From assembly GCA_017354895.1 (NCBI GenBank), contig CP071497.1, forward strand, positions 496,001-560,000: DNA of 64,000 nucleotides, written 5' to 3'. Positions 1 to 10,798 of this stretch are shown here, piece by piece. A model generated the notes under the pieces. It saw nothing but the letters and a program-made list of their open reading frames with translations. It did no database searches and was not told the origin of the DNA. The position numbers and the translations under genes were made by a program. The stretch comes from Podospora comata (Eukaryota > Ascomycota > Sordariomycetes > Sordariales > Podosporaceae). How positions within the stretch are numbered: the first letter of the stretch is position 1; the number at the start of each line of letters is the position of its first letter.

Positions 1-1
1 A

Positions 2-2156
2 GACTACCCGCTCATGTTCCAAGTCCCACTTCCTATCCCTCCTCTGAAGCAACCCACCCGGTAAGTCCCCGCGCTGCCATCTGGCCTCGGTCCCTACCAT
101 CGGACTGACACCTCCTAGAATTGTCAAAGTTCCCACTCTGCCCAACATGAACTCCCCGTTCTCGAACCTTACCAATGCCAACACCACGATTCCCAAGTTT
201 GTGCATTACTACGAGATTGAGATCAAGCCCTTCCAGCACTCCATCTACCCGGACCTCAGTCCCGCCAATCTTGTCGGCTACGATGGCATCTCTCCAGGTC
301 CCACCATCATGGTGCCACGAGGGACCGAGTCCGTCGTTCGCTTCGTCAACAACGCCCACGCCAACAGCTCCGTTCACCTCCACGGATCCTATTCTCGCGC
401 TCCCTTTGATGGTTGGGCCGAGGACACCACCGCCCCTGGGGAGTACAAGGACTATTACTTCCCGAACCGGCAGTCGGGCAGGATGATGTGGTATCACGAC
501 CACGCAGTGCACATTGTCTGTTCCTCTCCATCCTGCAAGTTCCAGGTCATGGCACGCTAACCCATACGAAAACCGCAGACAGCAGAGAACGCCTACATGG
601 GCCAAGCAGGCGTGTATCTCGTCCGCGACCCAGCAGAAGATGCCCTCAACCTCCCTTCCGGCTATGGCGAATACGACATCCCCCTCGTCCTCGCAGCCAA
701 ACAGTACAACCTCGACGGGACACTGTTCTCCACTGTCGGGGAGAGAATCAGCCTCTGGGGTGATGTCATCCACGTCAATGGGCAGCCATGGCCCTTTCTG
801 AACGTCGAGCCACGCAAGTACCGGTTCCGGTTCCTCAACGCGGCCGTGTCAAGATCGTTCTCGCTATACTTTGTCAAGACAAGCAATGCCGGCGGGCTCA
901 ACGCCAAACTTCCCTTCAAGGTCATTGCGAGCGATTCGGGGCTGTTGGAGAAGCCAGTTCAGACTTCGTACATGGTTTGTCTCCTCCCAGTCTCTTTTCT
1001 TCCCTGAAATGGTAGCTAACCAGTTGATCGCCAGTACATCTCCATGGCCGAGCGCTATGAAATCGTTTTCGACTTCTCCTCCCACGCCGGACAGACCATC
1101 GAGCTCCGCAACTTTGCCAAAGCCGGCGGCGCCGGGGTCGAGGACGACTACCAAGACACAGACAAGGTCATGCGCTTTGTGGTTTCCAACACCACTGCCA
1201 GCGCCGACACCTCTGTTGTCCCTGCCCAACTACGCACCGTTCCGTTTCCCCGTCCCAAGACAAGGAGAAAGATTGACCAGCACTTCAAGTTCCACCGCGC
1301 CAACGGTCAATGGCTCATCAATGGCGTTGGCTTCGCGGAGGCCAACAACCGTATCCTTGCCAATGTCCCCCGCGGCACGGTTGAGATCTGGGAGTTGGAG
1401 AACACTACCGATGGCTGGTCTCACCCAATTCACGTGCATTTGGTGGACTTTCGGGTTATCTGGCGTCGACGGGAGGGTAGGCGCGTGGAGAAATACGAAA
1501 GTGAGGGGCTCAAGGATGTCGTATGGCTTGGGAGAGAGGAAACGGTGCTGGTGGAGGCTCATTACGCTCCCTGGAACGGCGTGTACATGTTCCATTGCCA
1601 CAACCTCATCCACGAGGACGACGATATGATGGCCGCATTCAATGTTACTGCGTTGCCTGACTTTGGGTACAACAACTTCTCTGCCAAGTTCTTGGATCCC
1701 ATGGAGCCGAGGTGGAGGGCAAAGCCATTTGCCATGGCAGACTTTACCGCACGGACAGGGCCATTCTCAGGGGCGGCGATTGACCAAAAGGTGAAAGACT
1801 TTGCTGCGTCGGACGCTTATAGCCATGCCGACGAGATCATGGATGGCTTGGATCAATACTGGAGGACCGCCAGCCAGCCTGTTCGGAGCACAAGTACACG
1901 AGCATCTGCAACCAATACCCGATCGACCTCGAGCACAGGGACGCGAACCACTACCACATCTAGGACAACGACGACATCAAGGGCAACAACATCAACGCCA
2001 ACAACTCGAAATTTAAGCACCCGGCTTCAAGCAACCACTCGTTCATTCATTACAAAATCATGGGACAGTTCGACAACGCAGTCGACACTGCCGCCGCGCT
2101 TAACGTCTAGGCCGCTGTCAAGTTCTCGTCTGCCATCCACAGCAACACTGTTCTAG
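2..2156 (+). CDS. bilirubin-oxidase-like multicopper oxidase, 5' end outside window
   Basis: Secreted-type blue copper oxidase that would oxidise phenols or tetrapyrroles while reducing oxygen to water. Proposed exons are 2-60, 119-515, 579-974 and 1035-2156; introns of 58-63 bases have GTAAGT, GTCTGT and GTTTGT donors and CTGAC/CTAAC branch sites, and all joins keep frame. Copper ligand motifs are visible in order: VHLHGS, WYHDHA, HPIHVHLVDF and HCHNLIHEDDDM, the last with the T1 Cys and an axial Met ten residues after it, as in Myrothecium bilirubin oxidase. The segment YISMAERYEIVFDFS also matches that family. The start and any signal peptide lie upstream of the window. From about base 1860 the reading becomes a Ser/Thr/Arg-rich tail of some 95 residues with poor codon usage, which looks like an out-of-frame end (see separate entry). 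Family call is firm; the true C-terminus is not. Confidence 0.85.
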
Positions 2157-2206
2157 GTAGCCAGATGACCCTACGTGTATCCGGAAACAAGGAGGTTTTG
2201 CAAGTC
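1863..2206 (+). pseudogene. out-of-frame coding relic overlapping the oxidase tail
   Basis: In the frame next to that of the oxidase, this stretch reads as ordinary protein (for example CSEHKYTSICNQYPIDLEH, then KIMGQFDNAVDTAAALNV) with the C-rich third positions typical of genes in this window, while the oxidase frame gives low-complexity Thr/Ser/Arg. Two TAG stops interrupt it, at sites that could have been Trp and Gln codons. Either the oxidase gene has suffered a frameshift near 1860 and this is its real C-terminal extension, or the oxidase runs into the remains of another gene. I do not recognise the family. Confidence 0.45.
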
Positions 2207-4598
2207 TCTCTATGTATTGACCTGTTTCGCTTTCTTCATCTATATATTCATTCCAGTACTATTCGGTTATGTTTCATTTTCAATGCCAGAATCATTCCAG
2301 AAAATCACGATCGTCACCAACACCGTTGATGCCTCTGTTAAGTGCCTGTTAACTTTGGAGTTAACACCCCAGTTGATGTAATAGTCGTTCCCGTCACCCG
2401 CGTGTTAGTTACCCTCTCATTTAATATGGGCCCATACCGAACACCTACAACTCGACCGAACCCTACCGACTCCGCCTCACGTGATCTGCGCTCGCGGGGT
2501 GTAGGGGGTCCTATACCATGTCAGCAATAGTCCAATGCTTCTGACATAAGCGAGACTTCTTTTTCACCTCCGAGCCCTCAGCCGGAAGCTCCTTCTAGAG
2601 ACACATGTGAGCTAACGCCGTTTAGAGATCTACAGTAACGACAAGAAACTTACGAGCAATTCCTCAAGTCTAGCCTCTTGCGCAAGAGATTAGAAAGGTC
2701 GTGACACATCTCTCTTTAAAAAGGGGATTGGAATCACCTTGGCCTCGCTCATTTTCTTCTCATGGGCCTGTAATATACTTAGCACGCCGGTCCAAGCTCG
2801 TATGATGTAAAGCTTCCATACCTCGGTGGCGTTCCACACAAGGCTACATACACAACGAAGTCTAATCAGCAGCTTATATGCATGGCAGCGGGTTTCCATG
2901 ATGATAACACATGCGGTAATTTCCTCCTTTTTTTCCTATTGCCGATATCAGCCTCGATAGAAAATGGTCTATTCAAAACAGGGCAAAACCCACGGGAACG
3001 AGCTCGGAATAGTGCTAAAAACCAGTCAATTGATCTTTACAATGTTGGAGACATTGGAAAAGATCCCATATACAGAATTTGAAATGATTCAGCCGGACTG
3101 GGCAGATCCGTTCATACGTGAGAATGGCCATCAGCCACTCCTACAAAACCCCCATAAAATCAAAGCTTACATTGGCCCGGCTCGTCGGTAAACTGTTAAA
3201 ACAAAGTCAGCTCACGTAAATCCTCGGGTGTTCCATGGAATACACATACCTCCATTTTGCGGCGTTCGTTATATATGGATTTTTAGCCAACGTATATCGC
3301 CGAAAATATGTCCAATGCTCGACACACCTCGATTTCAAGCACAAGGACCAAGTTCTTCAAAGAACTCAAGTCACTATCTCCATCCTAGCTTTATCCCAGC
3401 TTTTCTTCTTCAAGCCGTTTGCTCACGACGATTTCCTCGTTCACACCAGGTTTTTTTTTTATTTTTTTTTTATTTTATTTTTTTTAGTTTTTCCATTCGT
3501 TTCTGCAGCGAGCGGTGTCAGAAGCACTTCAAAACGATCATCGCGTCGTTCGCAAGCGTGTAGGCAGTCATCCAAGCTTATCAAAATCCCATTTGGAAAC
3601 GGCATGCCTGAATATTTACGAACTGTAAGCGGCATTAGCAACCATCCAAGCATGTCAAAATCTCATTCAAAGGCGCAACATACCATTGGTTATGGTCGGG
3701 GGGGTTTTTTTTTGTTTTATTTTTTTTAATTTTTATTTTTTGTTTTTTTTTGGTTTTTTTATATGTGTGTTTAGGGAAAAGAAGGGGGGAAATCGCGACT
3801 TGTCAGATTCAAGACCTCTGCTTCATGATGGGACAGTCTGTGCACACAGCTGGTTAGCAAAGTCATCAAGGTTGATGGAAAAGGGGGAAGGTGCGTTCGA
3901 GCTTTTCTTAATGAGTCTGTCTTGTTCCCCATCACACACCACTTTTAACTGGATAAATATACAAATCTACTGAGCTATTTGACCTGTCTTGTTAGAAGGT
4001 TACTGAATCTCATCATTCCTTTCCAGCGTTATGAAAAGACATGATGACAAGTCTTACAAAAGAAAGGCTGACCTCTTCATACAGAGACTGGGGTATATAT
4101 ATGTTTGTTGCTGACCGTGGTCTTGTCACACCTACACAACTCACAGTTATAAGAAGCCGTTAGTGAAAGCATAAGAAGATTGGGCACCCTAAAGATGGGA
4201 GTTCATTATACGGGGGTGGAAGGACTCCTCGTAGTAAGGAGGAAGGCATGATGAGCCGTACATGACGGACCTGGTGACTGTTCACAAGGCCTGGAATTTC
4301 ATTTGCATGACCTCCTACTCGCACGCCTCGTCACCAGAGATGACAGCAACCTACACTCTCCACACATATCAGCCACATACGACTGTTGTTCATATGTTAG
4401 GTATAGCATCTCAACTGAGGACACATGCTATAACCCTTGTCACGTCACTTTCCCGACCGGCAGGAGGTCAAAAGGAAGCCAGGAACATTGCTACTTTGTA
4501 ACTTTTAGAGTTGAGGTGATAGCAGCTATGCCAACCAAGAGCGAAAAAGCATCAAAAATATCTCCCTTGCTCTTGAACCCAAGCTCAAGCGAACACGA
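2157..4598. other. intergenic, no gene recognised
   Basis: No convincing coding sequence was seen on either strand. The stretch is more AT-rich than its surroundings and holds two long T-rich tracts near 3450-3485 and 3705-3765. Two copies of GTTAAC lie 12 bases apart at about 2347-2364. Confidence 0.5.
3450..3765. repeat. poly(T)-rich low-complexity tracts
   Basis: Two interrupted poly(T) runs at about 3450-3485 and 3705-3765 flank about 220 bases of ordinary sequence. They could be nucleosome-poor DNA or remnants of an A-tailed insertion on the minus strand; no element body was recognised. Confidence 0.6.
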
Positions 4599-4671
4599 CG
4601 ATCCACCCAGGGCTCGAACCTGGAACCTCCTGATTCGTAGTCAGACGCGCTTCCAATTACGCCAGCAGACC
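4599..4671 (-). tRNA. tRNA-Arg (anticodon ACG)
   Basis: Read on the minus strand, 73 bases fold as a tRNA. The acceptor 5' arm GGTCTGC pairs with GTGGATC including three G-T pairs, the anticodon stem TCTGA/TCAGG encloses the loop CTACGAA, and the T arm is CCAGG-TTCGAGC-CCTGG. Anticodon ACG reads CGN arginine codons after the usual A-to-I change. There is no intron and the discriminator base is G. Confidence 0.9.
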
Positions 4672-6006
4672 TTGCTGTGATGGTGCTTGCCTCTAGGATA
4701 GAGGCTTCAAGTTTGACATGCAGAATTTGTGCGTGGGTGTTCCTTGCCGATATCAACCCTGGAGCGAGTAGGGCCACCACCGAATCATGGGCTGGGGTTT
4801 CCAAGTAGGAAAAAACAGCCCAGATGACAGTAGACTTCAGAGCTCAAGCAGTCAGGAAGAATACCTTCTCGGCACGGGCTTGGCCTGGGTAGGAAGATAG
4901 TTGGAGATAAAGGGCTGCCATCAACCCTAACCCCCAATTCCAAGCCGCACCCTCCACGTTGCACCCTCCACGATTCAGTTCTGGCAAAGATCGCTCAAAC
5001 GCTATGTGTGACAGCAACGTCAAGATAAGGTTGCAGGTGTCAATGCCAATCAAGAAGGGTTACTGGTGTATTGGTTGCATGGGAGGACGTCGTGCAGGCG
5101 ATCTGTGTTCTGTTATCAGGTCCTTTCAGGGTAGTTGATGATGGGGACATCAGTGTGCCCGTAGCACCATGACCATCAGCACGGAGGAGTGGTTTCGTGG
5201 GATTTCTGGGGGAATGTTATCCACGCCTTGGGGAAGACAATGCTCGGAACCACCGGGTCTAGAATAACAACAAGACAAAAATAAAAGACGGCGGCAAACT
5301 GCGCCCTGCTTTGCCATGTGGTATAATGACAAATGTCAAAGTCGGGACTCGTCGACATGTTGACGGGAGTTCAGCAGAGCCCCACTGCGATGCTACAGTG
5401 GGTTCCGAGAGGAACGGGTGTTCCCGCCGCGGAGATGCAATTGTTACTGGCAACTGCTGACTCGGCCTTCCTGTTAGCAATAGTGAGCTGATCCAGCTGA
5501 TCGAGCCTCAAATGTCCACACGAGGGATATTGCAGGAATTGCCCAGCCGGGAGAATTGTTTTGCAACTCGCAAGAAAAAAACGGTCTTGTTGGAGTATCG
5601 GCCCTCGGAGATGCGCTTGTCAATGTCGATCGTACGGCACTCGGTATCGTACCACACCCCCTAGGCGAGACCAAGAAAGCTCTGCGCAATGGCTGGGAAA
5701 GTGAAGGAAGGCAAGGGATTTCGGGCGGCAATGGGATGACAGAAAGGTAGAGAGAATAACAGCATGTAGAGAAGGATAAATACCCTTCCATGGTCCAAGG
5801 AAAACAATCTCAATATCCCAAACCATCAACTCGAGAGTGGACCAGAGTCGCAACGCATATCCCCAGATTTCCCCAGTTCCCCACTTGAGCCGACTGTTGG
5901 GAATCTGAGACGCTACATTTGTCAAGACTTTTAACTTCAGTCTCCCCTTCTAATAGCCACTCATCAAGCTTTGCCAAGTCAGATAGACTACTGGATACCC
6001 TTCATC
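4672..6006. other. intergenic region upstream of flavohemoglobin gene
   Basis: No gene was recognised. Short open frames occur on both strands but lack family motifs and splice support. The last 150 bases before 6007 should hold the flavohemoglobin leader and promoter; no clear TATA box was seen. Confidence 0.45.
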
Positions 6007-7266
6007 ATGGCAGCCATCACCCCCGAGCAGATTGCCATTGTCAAGGCGACAGCGCCAGTCCTCAAAGAACACGGCGTAACCATCACCACCACCTTCTACA
6101 ACAACCTCATCGGAGATGTTCCAGCACTTCACAACTTTTTCAGCACCACCAGCCAAACAACAGGTCGACAGCCACGAGCACTTGCCGGCGCTGTTCTGGC
6201 TTATGCGACGTATATCGACGACCTCCCCAAGCTGACACATGCCGTGGAACGCATCGCCCACAAGCATGTTTCCCTCCAAGTAACCCCTGAGCAATACGAC
6301 ATCGTCGGAAAGTACCTGATCCAAGCCATCGGTCAAGTCCTCGGTGACGCAGCCACGGCCGACATCGTCGACGCCTGGATTGCCGCCTATGGTGTCCTTG
6401 CCCAGGTCTTCATCAACCGCGAAGGCGAGATGTACAAGTCGAACGCCGCCGACGGCTGGGTCGGCTGGCGCAAGTTCCGCATCACCCAGAAGGTACCAGA
6501 GAGCAGCACCATCACGAGCTTCTATCTCGCCCCCAGCGATGGGGCCACGCCACTACCCAAGTACATGCCGGGTCAGTACGTCAGCTTGCAGGTGCCAGTG
6601 CCCGAGCTTGGGTACCTGCAGAGCAGACAGTACAGCCTGAGCGAAGCCCCGAGAAAGGGAGAGTACTACCGCATCAGCGTCAAGCGAGAGGAGGCCCTCG
6701 AGCCGAGCGCCCCTGCCCTTGTTTCCAACATGTTGCACGACAAGTACGCCGTGGGCGACGAGGTCGAGCTGTCGCATCCACAGGGCGAGTTCTTTGTGGA
6801 CCCCCAGGACGCAAGCAAGGAGGGTGTCCCGGTCGTTTTGGTATCCGCCGGCGTTGGTGCGACACCGCTCAAGGCCATCCTTGACAGCCTCGTGTCTGCG
6901 GGGTCCAAGAGACCAGCATCATGGATCCATTCATCACGATCGAGCGCGGCACAGCCATTTGCTGACGATATCCGGCGTATCTGTCGCGAGAACGAGAACG
7001 TGTCGGCCAATGTGTTCCTGCGCACGCTTGACCCTGAGGACCGCGCTGGGGTACACTACGAGTTTGGAGACATGCGGCTGGATCTGGCAAAGTTGGACAA
7101 GGAGCGCGGTTTGTTCCTGGGTGACTCTCGAACCGAGTACTACATTTGTGGTCCCGAGGCATTCATGATCGATGTTCGCCGCACATTGGTCGAGCAGGGT
7201 GTCGACAGGTCGAGGATATTCCTGGAGCTCTTTGCGACGGGTGATGTCAGCGACGAGGAAGCATAA
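6007..7266 (+). CDS. flavohemoglobin (nitric oxide dioxygenase)
   Basis: Single-exon protein of 419 residues that converts nitric oxide and oxygen to nitrate using NAD(P)H, FAD and haem. The start is the first ATG (MAAITPEQIAIV); an in-frame TTG upstream is ignored. The globin domain (about 1-145) has the distal Tyr in FYNNL, Gln in SQTTGRQP and the proximal His in HKHVSLQV. The FAD domain has RQYSLS, the NAD domain GVGATPL and CGPEAFM, and the C-terminus carries ELFATG, so all three modules are complete. With no obvious targeting peptide it is probably cytosolic. It stands alone between two long non-coding stretches, so a role in nitrosative-stress defence or nitrate/nitrite metabolism follows only from the family. 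Confidence 0.95.
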   Translation: MAAITPEQIAIVKATAPVLKEHGVTITTTFYNNLIGDVPALHNFFSTTSQTTGRQPRALAGAVLAYATYIDDLPKLTHAVERIAHKHVSLQVTPEQYDIVGKYLIQAIGQVLGDAATADIVDAWIAAYGVLAQVFINREGEMYKSNAADGWVGWRKFRITQKVPESSTITSFYLAPSDGATPLPKYMPGQYVSLQVPVPELGYLQSRQYSLSEAPRKGEYYRISVKREEALEPSAPALVSNMLHDKYAVGDEVELSHPQGEFFVDPQDASKEGVPVVLVSAGVGATPLKAILDSLVSAGSKRPASWIHSSRSSAAQPFADDIRRICRENENVSANVFLRTLDPEDRAGVHYEFGDMRLDLAKLDKERGLFLGDSRTEYYICGPEAFMIDVRRTLVEQGVDRSRIFLELFATGDVSDEEA

Positions 7267-7320
7267 TGGTGAGCGATTGGGATGGGAATTAGGTAGAGCG
7301 TATTGTAGCATAGGGAGTAC

Positions 7321-7608
7321 TCACCTCGAGAATAAGAACATCTTCTGACACCTAGATTGGATGCGCGTAGCCGTTGACAGGTTGATGGTTGATGCTAGAC
7401 TCACACAACTTTCGAAGACGACATAGGTGTAGGTGACAACCTGGACCGTGGACGTGCTGAAGCAAGCCACGGCATGGTGCCCCTGCGGTGTAGGTGCTGA
7501 AGCCCCACTATAAATGGCGTTCGGGTGGCTGAGAGCCTTGGCAGCAGTGGCAATTTGGGCTTGGAGGCCCTCAACGATGTCTTCAACATCTTGTTGTTTC
7601 TGATACAT
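7321..7608 (-). CDS. possible small protein, unidentified
   Basis: An open frame of 95 residues starts at an ATG with MYQKQQDVEDIVEGLQAQ, a short stretch likely to be helical, and ends in an unremarkable tail. It lies tail to tail with the flavohemoglobin gene, 55 bases away. No family motif, signal peptide or intron was seen and it may be chance. A longer in-frame ATG exists at 7665. Confidence 0.2.
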   Translation of the reverse strand: MYQKQQDVEDIVEGLQAQIATAAKALSHPNAIYSGASAPTPQGHHAVACFSTSTVQVVTYTYVVFESCVSLASTINLSTATRIQSRCQKMFLFSR

Positions 7609-7666
7609 TGCAGACCACGTCAGCTCCCACCTCCAATTCCACGGCATAAGACTTCTTGATTTCAAA

Positions 7667-10600
7667 TCAAGAGTTTGAAGCCATACGACACAGTTCAGCT
7701 GCGCGTTATTTCCGCCCCTTTTTGGTCGTGCTATGCTCGGCTCCTGTTTCCATCACACAGAAACCCAACTGAAGTTCCAGCATGCCAGAAGCCTCCTCGC
7801 CCAGCACCCCTGCTGTTGCTATACACGACGCCATTCATCGCTGCCTCGGAACCGCTATTTAACCCGAGTAGTGAGGGGATTAGCATCTCTTACGGGATGT
7901 CTTGTGCCTCCTGACTCTCAGCTGTGAAAAACCGGGCCGAGTCTTGTCAGGAGGACTGTTCCCTGCAAACAGCCAGTGTTGAAGCTCTTGGAAGGTTGCG
8001 CGAGGAGTTGCTGGCTGAGACCTCGGTAGAAGCATGTCGAAGATGGCACTTTCTGCTCTTGACTGATCCTGGCAGACGTCAAGCTGAATGCTTTAAGGGT
8101 GAATCTGGAACCAGACTCCCTTTGCCCCCAGGTCACACAGCGTTGAGATTTGCGTGTAACATTGCCAAGCTCCTCTGTGCGGGCCGAACCGAGCTGGCGG
8201 GTTCGATCGCCTCTGCAAGCCACGACATCCCTTTGTGTTCTTTGCTTCTGCCAGTTCATAGGCTTATGTGGGCTACTAATACCTCCAGCCGAGTGCCCGG
8301 TGGACTGTGGTGTGGTCAATGGCCATAAGTCTTGATATATCTGTATATTGTCCGAACTAATAACGAAAGTTTGTGGGGATGAGTCCCGAATCTCCGGTGT
8401 GTTTTTCTCGAACATATTACGGAGGACGCGTGGGATTTCTTCCGGCCGAAACGATTGAGCATGCTTTCAGTTGCAGCCCCGGCCGGAGCTTCATTCACGT
8501 AAGCGTCTTCCAGTACTGCTGATCCTTCACAACTAACCAGCCGTTATCCTGTCCTGCTCGTCCATCATGTCACCTTATCACAGCCGGCATCTTGATACGA
8601 TGGCTCGAATGCTCAGATGCCAAGTTCGGTTGTATTTCGGCGGCCGGCTTCCCCGTCTTTGACTGGTGACTGGTGACCCGGCGATCATGACTGCTAATTG
8701 GGGAGACCTAACGGATATAGCGGTACACATTGACCTCACCAAGAGTTCGTTGGTGTTTTCCCGATCAGGTAATCCCGCGGCTGCTGTCAGATACGATTGC
8801 GATCCGTGATCGACAAGGGGAGCTGGTCTTTCCCAGCAGCCTACCTTGGGTTGCCGTGCGCTGGAGGGCGTTGCGGTAGAACGTTGGGCCGTCCAAATCA
8901 CCTCGGAGTCTCAAGCAGGTACAACGGCGGCCGATGACACAAGACGCCCCCTTGCCACTCGCACAAACATGACGACGGGAGCAGCCCCTTCACATCCTGG
9001 ACATGGATTGTTAGAGATTAAGCCGTGCCTGATGCCGTCCACAAGCAGCATTGCATGCCGTATCTGGTACCACTCCCTGGCATGTGTCATGCGTCTCCGA
9101 TGTTGCCTTGCTGCACCAGCTCGTGGCCCATCTTCGAGCTAAACCCCGCTGGGCCATCAGTCATCGGCTTCATCCTTACACCACTCCCAGACAGGACCAC
9201 AATGTCTGCCCCGAGTCCGTTTTGGGCTGTTGAATTCTGTATCTTCCTTGGCACGTGTACACGATGTGGCACTCTGCGTCGATGCTTGGTTCCTGGACTG
9301 GATTGGATGGAGGTTCTGGAGGGCTCGCCTTCAGCCTTCCCAGACGAAAGGTCTCGCACACGGAAAGGAAACCTGGGTTCGACAAGGCACTGTGAGAGAT
9401 GGATGCCTTGTTGCATTTAATTTCAGATGTCTCTCTCAGTTGGCAGCACCATGATGGAGACTTGTCCTAGGTAGCACGGGGAAACCCAAAAGGCCATCCC
9501 CAAACCATGATTCTCACAAGTAACCTTCTGTCCTTCCGTCGCGAGCATTGAGGTGGGATGCTCTTTGAGGAAAGACACAGACTGGCTCCATCGTTCCTGG
9601 GAAGCACCGGTCGCCGTCACGCCTTTTCGTCCTGCTGTTCGGCTTAGGCCAACTGACCGCTGCCAAGTATTTCACCTGCCCCTTCCACCAATCCCCCACA
9701 CTGTAGTTGTTCTTGTGGAGGTAGCTTGCGGTCGCCATCGTCACAGGTGGTGGTAAGGAGATCATTCTGTCGTGTCAGCGGTCCTAGAAAACCGCACTGC
9801 CATCATGGTAAGCCCTTTCCAAGTCTCCGATTGTATCCTACCAAAACCGAGGGCGATGCCCTTGATCGGCGATGGGTGTGGGTGGTGTGAGAAGACTCTG
9901 TAGCTGGGAAGCTGCGGGGCTCTGGCAAGGCTGCTCCTAGTTGAACCCATGGCAGTGTCCAACCTTCCAGTTCTAGGTTGCTAGAAGGAGCCCATGGGTG
10001 GCCTGCTAACGCCCATGTTTGGCCCAGTGTTCCCCATACATACGCTGGGTAGACACTCGAGCTTTTCCTTGTGTGCTAATCCTGCCTACCAGGTATTTCT
10101 GGCAGGGTCTGGCTGTCCGGCGAGTTGTGCTCTTTGGGGCATCAGTGTAATCTGAACTTGTCTCCATTCACCTGATCCATTGCCACCACGAGAGAGATCG
10201 CAACTGTCACCAAGCATTCTAACATGGTACGGAGCCAAGGGCAGTGCGCATGCCCCCCTTCCTGGTGTCCACATGGGTAGTCAACCGCTCCAGTAGACCT
10301 AGCTTCGACCAAGAGCGTGCTTTCGGTTGCTTGTTGCTCCTGGACGCCCATTCAAAATTTTCCTTTTTTTCCCCCACCAGGCTATCGTTCTTTTCACCAT
10401 TGCCGTCTCACTCCGATCCTGACCAACGGACTGTTAAAGCAATCCACCACCTACCTCCCAGGCTTTTGACAGCCCTTGATCCTGTTCCCAAGCAGCTATT
10501 CACTATCCTTGTTCGGCACCTACGACGACGTCTTTCTGCTTTACAGGCAAACAATTCACTTGCTCAGCCTTCTTTTCTCATCTTTCTTTGCTGGACAAGC

Positions 10601-10798
10601 TCAATTTGTTTGGCGAGCCGCTGATCCACCTAGCTTACAGCACCATTTTTCTTTCATTGCTGTCTTTGATTGCGGTTTTTTTTTAATCAGATTGTCGATA
10701 CCCCCAGCAACCCGGTGCTTTGCCTCCTTTCAGTTCTTGTCTTTCCAACGATAATACGGTTTCAAGACTGTAAACCACTACGGGGCACCCCTCCAAAA
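7667..10798. other. intergenic region and PKS upstream region
   Basis: About 3.1 kb without a recognised gene. Overlapping open frames on both strands near 7920-8415 show no family motif and poor codon preference. The last 450 bases before the PKS start, notably about 10343-10420, are pyrimidine-rich, as is common in leaders of fungal genes. No TATA box was recognised. Confidence 0.45.

Noticed and set aside
7640-7690. tRNA-like hairpin around CTTGATTTCAAATCAAG
   Set aside because: The stem and loop look like an anticodon arm, but no D arm, T arm or acceptor pairing fits on either strand.
8185-8215. T-arm-like GGCGGGTTCGATCGCC
   Set aside because: The stem has a mismatch and no cloverleaf can be built upstream.
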